This document shows positions 62,640 through 64,000 of a DNA stretch of 64,000 nt, in pieces (positions within the stretch are counted from its first letter, which is position 1; every line of letters starts with the position of its first letter). The notes below the pieces were generated by a model, which searched no databases, was not told the DNA's origin, and was given only the letters and a program-made list of their open reading frames with translations. The DNA comes from Quillaja saponaria (taxonomy: Eukaryota > Streptophyta > Magnoliopsida > Fabales > Quillajaceae). The position numbers were made by a program, and so were the translations under genes. The stretch spans positions 6,758,001 through 6,822,000 of the forward strand of contig CM055611.1 of assembly GCA_029379385.1 (NCBI GenBank), in the 5' to 3' direction.

Positions 62640-62692
62640 GGATTAGGATTAGAATTAGGACTAGGGTTAGGGTTAGGGTTAGGTTTAGGCTT
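62640..62692. repeat. Short telomere-like run (TTAGGG variants)
   Basis: ggattaggattagaattagg leads into ctagggttagggttagggtt and then aggtttaggc. Three perfect TTAGGG units lie in degenerate TTAGG-like sequence. The orientation is opposite to the array at 31665. Confidence 0.75.
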
Positions 62693-64000
62693 ACACTTAG
62701 AGTTAAATTATGGTTAGGTTTACGCTTAGCCATAGTATGAGGTTGATTTATAATGTTGATTTAGGCTTAGGCTGAGACTTTTTGTCTATTTTAGTAGTAC
62801 AGTAAGAGTGGTATTCACATCTGAATTTTAAATTACTTAGGTTGTATTTTATATATTTATATTTTTAAAATTTAAACATAAAATTTTAGATAAATATTAT
62901 TTTATGTAATGAAAATTAAATGTTTGAATCTGAATCAAATATTTGAATATTTTTCAAATTCAAATTCAACTATCATTTTAAATTTGAATAGGTATTTGAA
63001 TTTGAATTTGAAGTTGATAGTTGAATTCAAATACAAATACAATGGATAGAGGGTTTGAAACTATTTGATTCGAATTCCAGTCTTAATTATGATAATTCCT
63101 AACAAGGTGAGAGATTCTTCATTTGGTGCCTACTTTCTAATGGCTTTGTTGTCTTTGCAAATATTCATTGTCAATTATGTCCTAAATGTGTTGATCTTTG
63201 TTTCGATTTGTTTTGGATGTGTATTAACTTTAACAGAACTGCTTTTTCCACAGTCAACTTTTATATATTTACAACTTGTTTATTACTTATAAATTGAATT
63301 AACTAATTTTTCAATAATTAAATAAAAAAATGAAACAAGTACAACATTTCTCTCTCTTAGATTCCTAATTACTAACATCACTCAATCTCTCCTTATTTTA
63401 AACAAAGATTTTTCTAAAGGATGTCAAAAAAGTACTTGTTAAACTACAATAAATATAGTTATTGAAAATTAAAACTTTATACAAGTAGTAATTTATCCAA
63501 TAAATAGCATAGAAATCATGATCAACTACCGTAATAAATATTACAAACTTTCTAATTATGGAAGCTTAACAAGTATCCTTTAGACACCTGTTAGATAAAT
63601 CCTTTAAACAAAATATTAAAAAATAGTTAAGAACAAATGGCCTATTATCTCCATATGATTTGTTTTCTGGGTGAGTGTAAGTTTGATTTATTCTAATTTA
63701 ATGGAGAGAAATTCAGTCTATTTAAATGTAATATAATATATAGACTGTGTATATATAAAAAGTATATGTGATTGAGGCCAAGGGTGGAAACAAAATGAGG
63801 GGATCATTGACTAACTGAACTGCGCCCTATATAAATTTTCAATTTTGCACCTGATTGAACAACCAACTTAGTTTCTCAAATTTGTCAACCGTCATAAAAT
63901 CAGTTAATTTCGATTTGGTGGTCGGTTGTTAATTCATTCGAACAACCCTTAAATCCCACTCCAAAAACAAAAAATCAGTACGAGAACACAAATAAATCTA
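62693..64000. other. AT-rich sequence, no gene called
   Basis: Contains gaatttgaatttgaag and ttcaaattcaaattcaac repeats near 62930-63040. The ORF at 63065-63292 is hydrophobic but has no recognised motif. Nothing else is supported to the end of the window. Confidence 0.4.

Overview
The window is nuclear DNA from a flowering plant, most likely a dicot. It is AT-rich, its genes are split by GT-AG introns, and it carries plant-type gene families and a heavy load of plant retroelements. I cannot name the species.

Three protein genes stand out. A one-exon DIR1-like lipid-transfer protein gene lies at 3264-3563 (+). A two-exon gene of the vicinal-oxygen-chelate (glyoxalase-like) superfamily, resembling Arabidopsis At5g48480, lies at 8535-9548 (-); its first codons carry an apparent one-base frameshift. 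A 14-exon fimbrin gene, an actin-bundling protein with four calponin-homology domains, spans 17367-26527 (+); all its exon joins keep frame and it encodes 668 residues. Two gene relics lie among them: a piece of the 25S rRNA gene at 13522-13877 (-) and a broken ribosomal protein eS25 pseudogene at 27562-27726 (+).

From about 29 kb onward the window is almost entirely transposon debris. In order: a degenerate MULE transposase (29466-31075, -), an interstitial telomere-like array, a retroelement RNase H-like scrap, a four-unit tandem repeat, an unrecognised decayed coding stretch, and a truncated Ty1/copia element (34804-37220, -) with one LTR and a primer-binding site.

The region 37.9-61.0 kb is a nested stack. 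The outermost layer appears to be an old minus-strand LTR element whose two diverged LTR-like ends lie near 37.95-38.26 kb and 60.38-60.69 kb. An Athila-type Ty3/gypsy element (39341-58653) with 1.46 and 1.50 kb LTRs, and a 571-bp TRIM element (58809-59379) with a perfect 5-bp target duplication, sit inside it. The Athila is interrupted by a solo LTR (42975-45384, perfect 5-bp target duplication), by a second, inverted LTR of the same family (47943-51750), and by a hAT transposon remnant (51751-55039). The second LTR has Athila integrase on one side and hAT transposase on the other, with both coding regions missing what should follow, so it looks like a product of recombination or deletion.

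Beyond 61 kb I see only AT-rich sequence with a short telomere-like run. I found no tRNA gene, CRISPR array, bacterial operon or other clearly new system. The novelty here is mostly in genome architecture.
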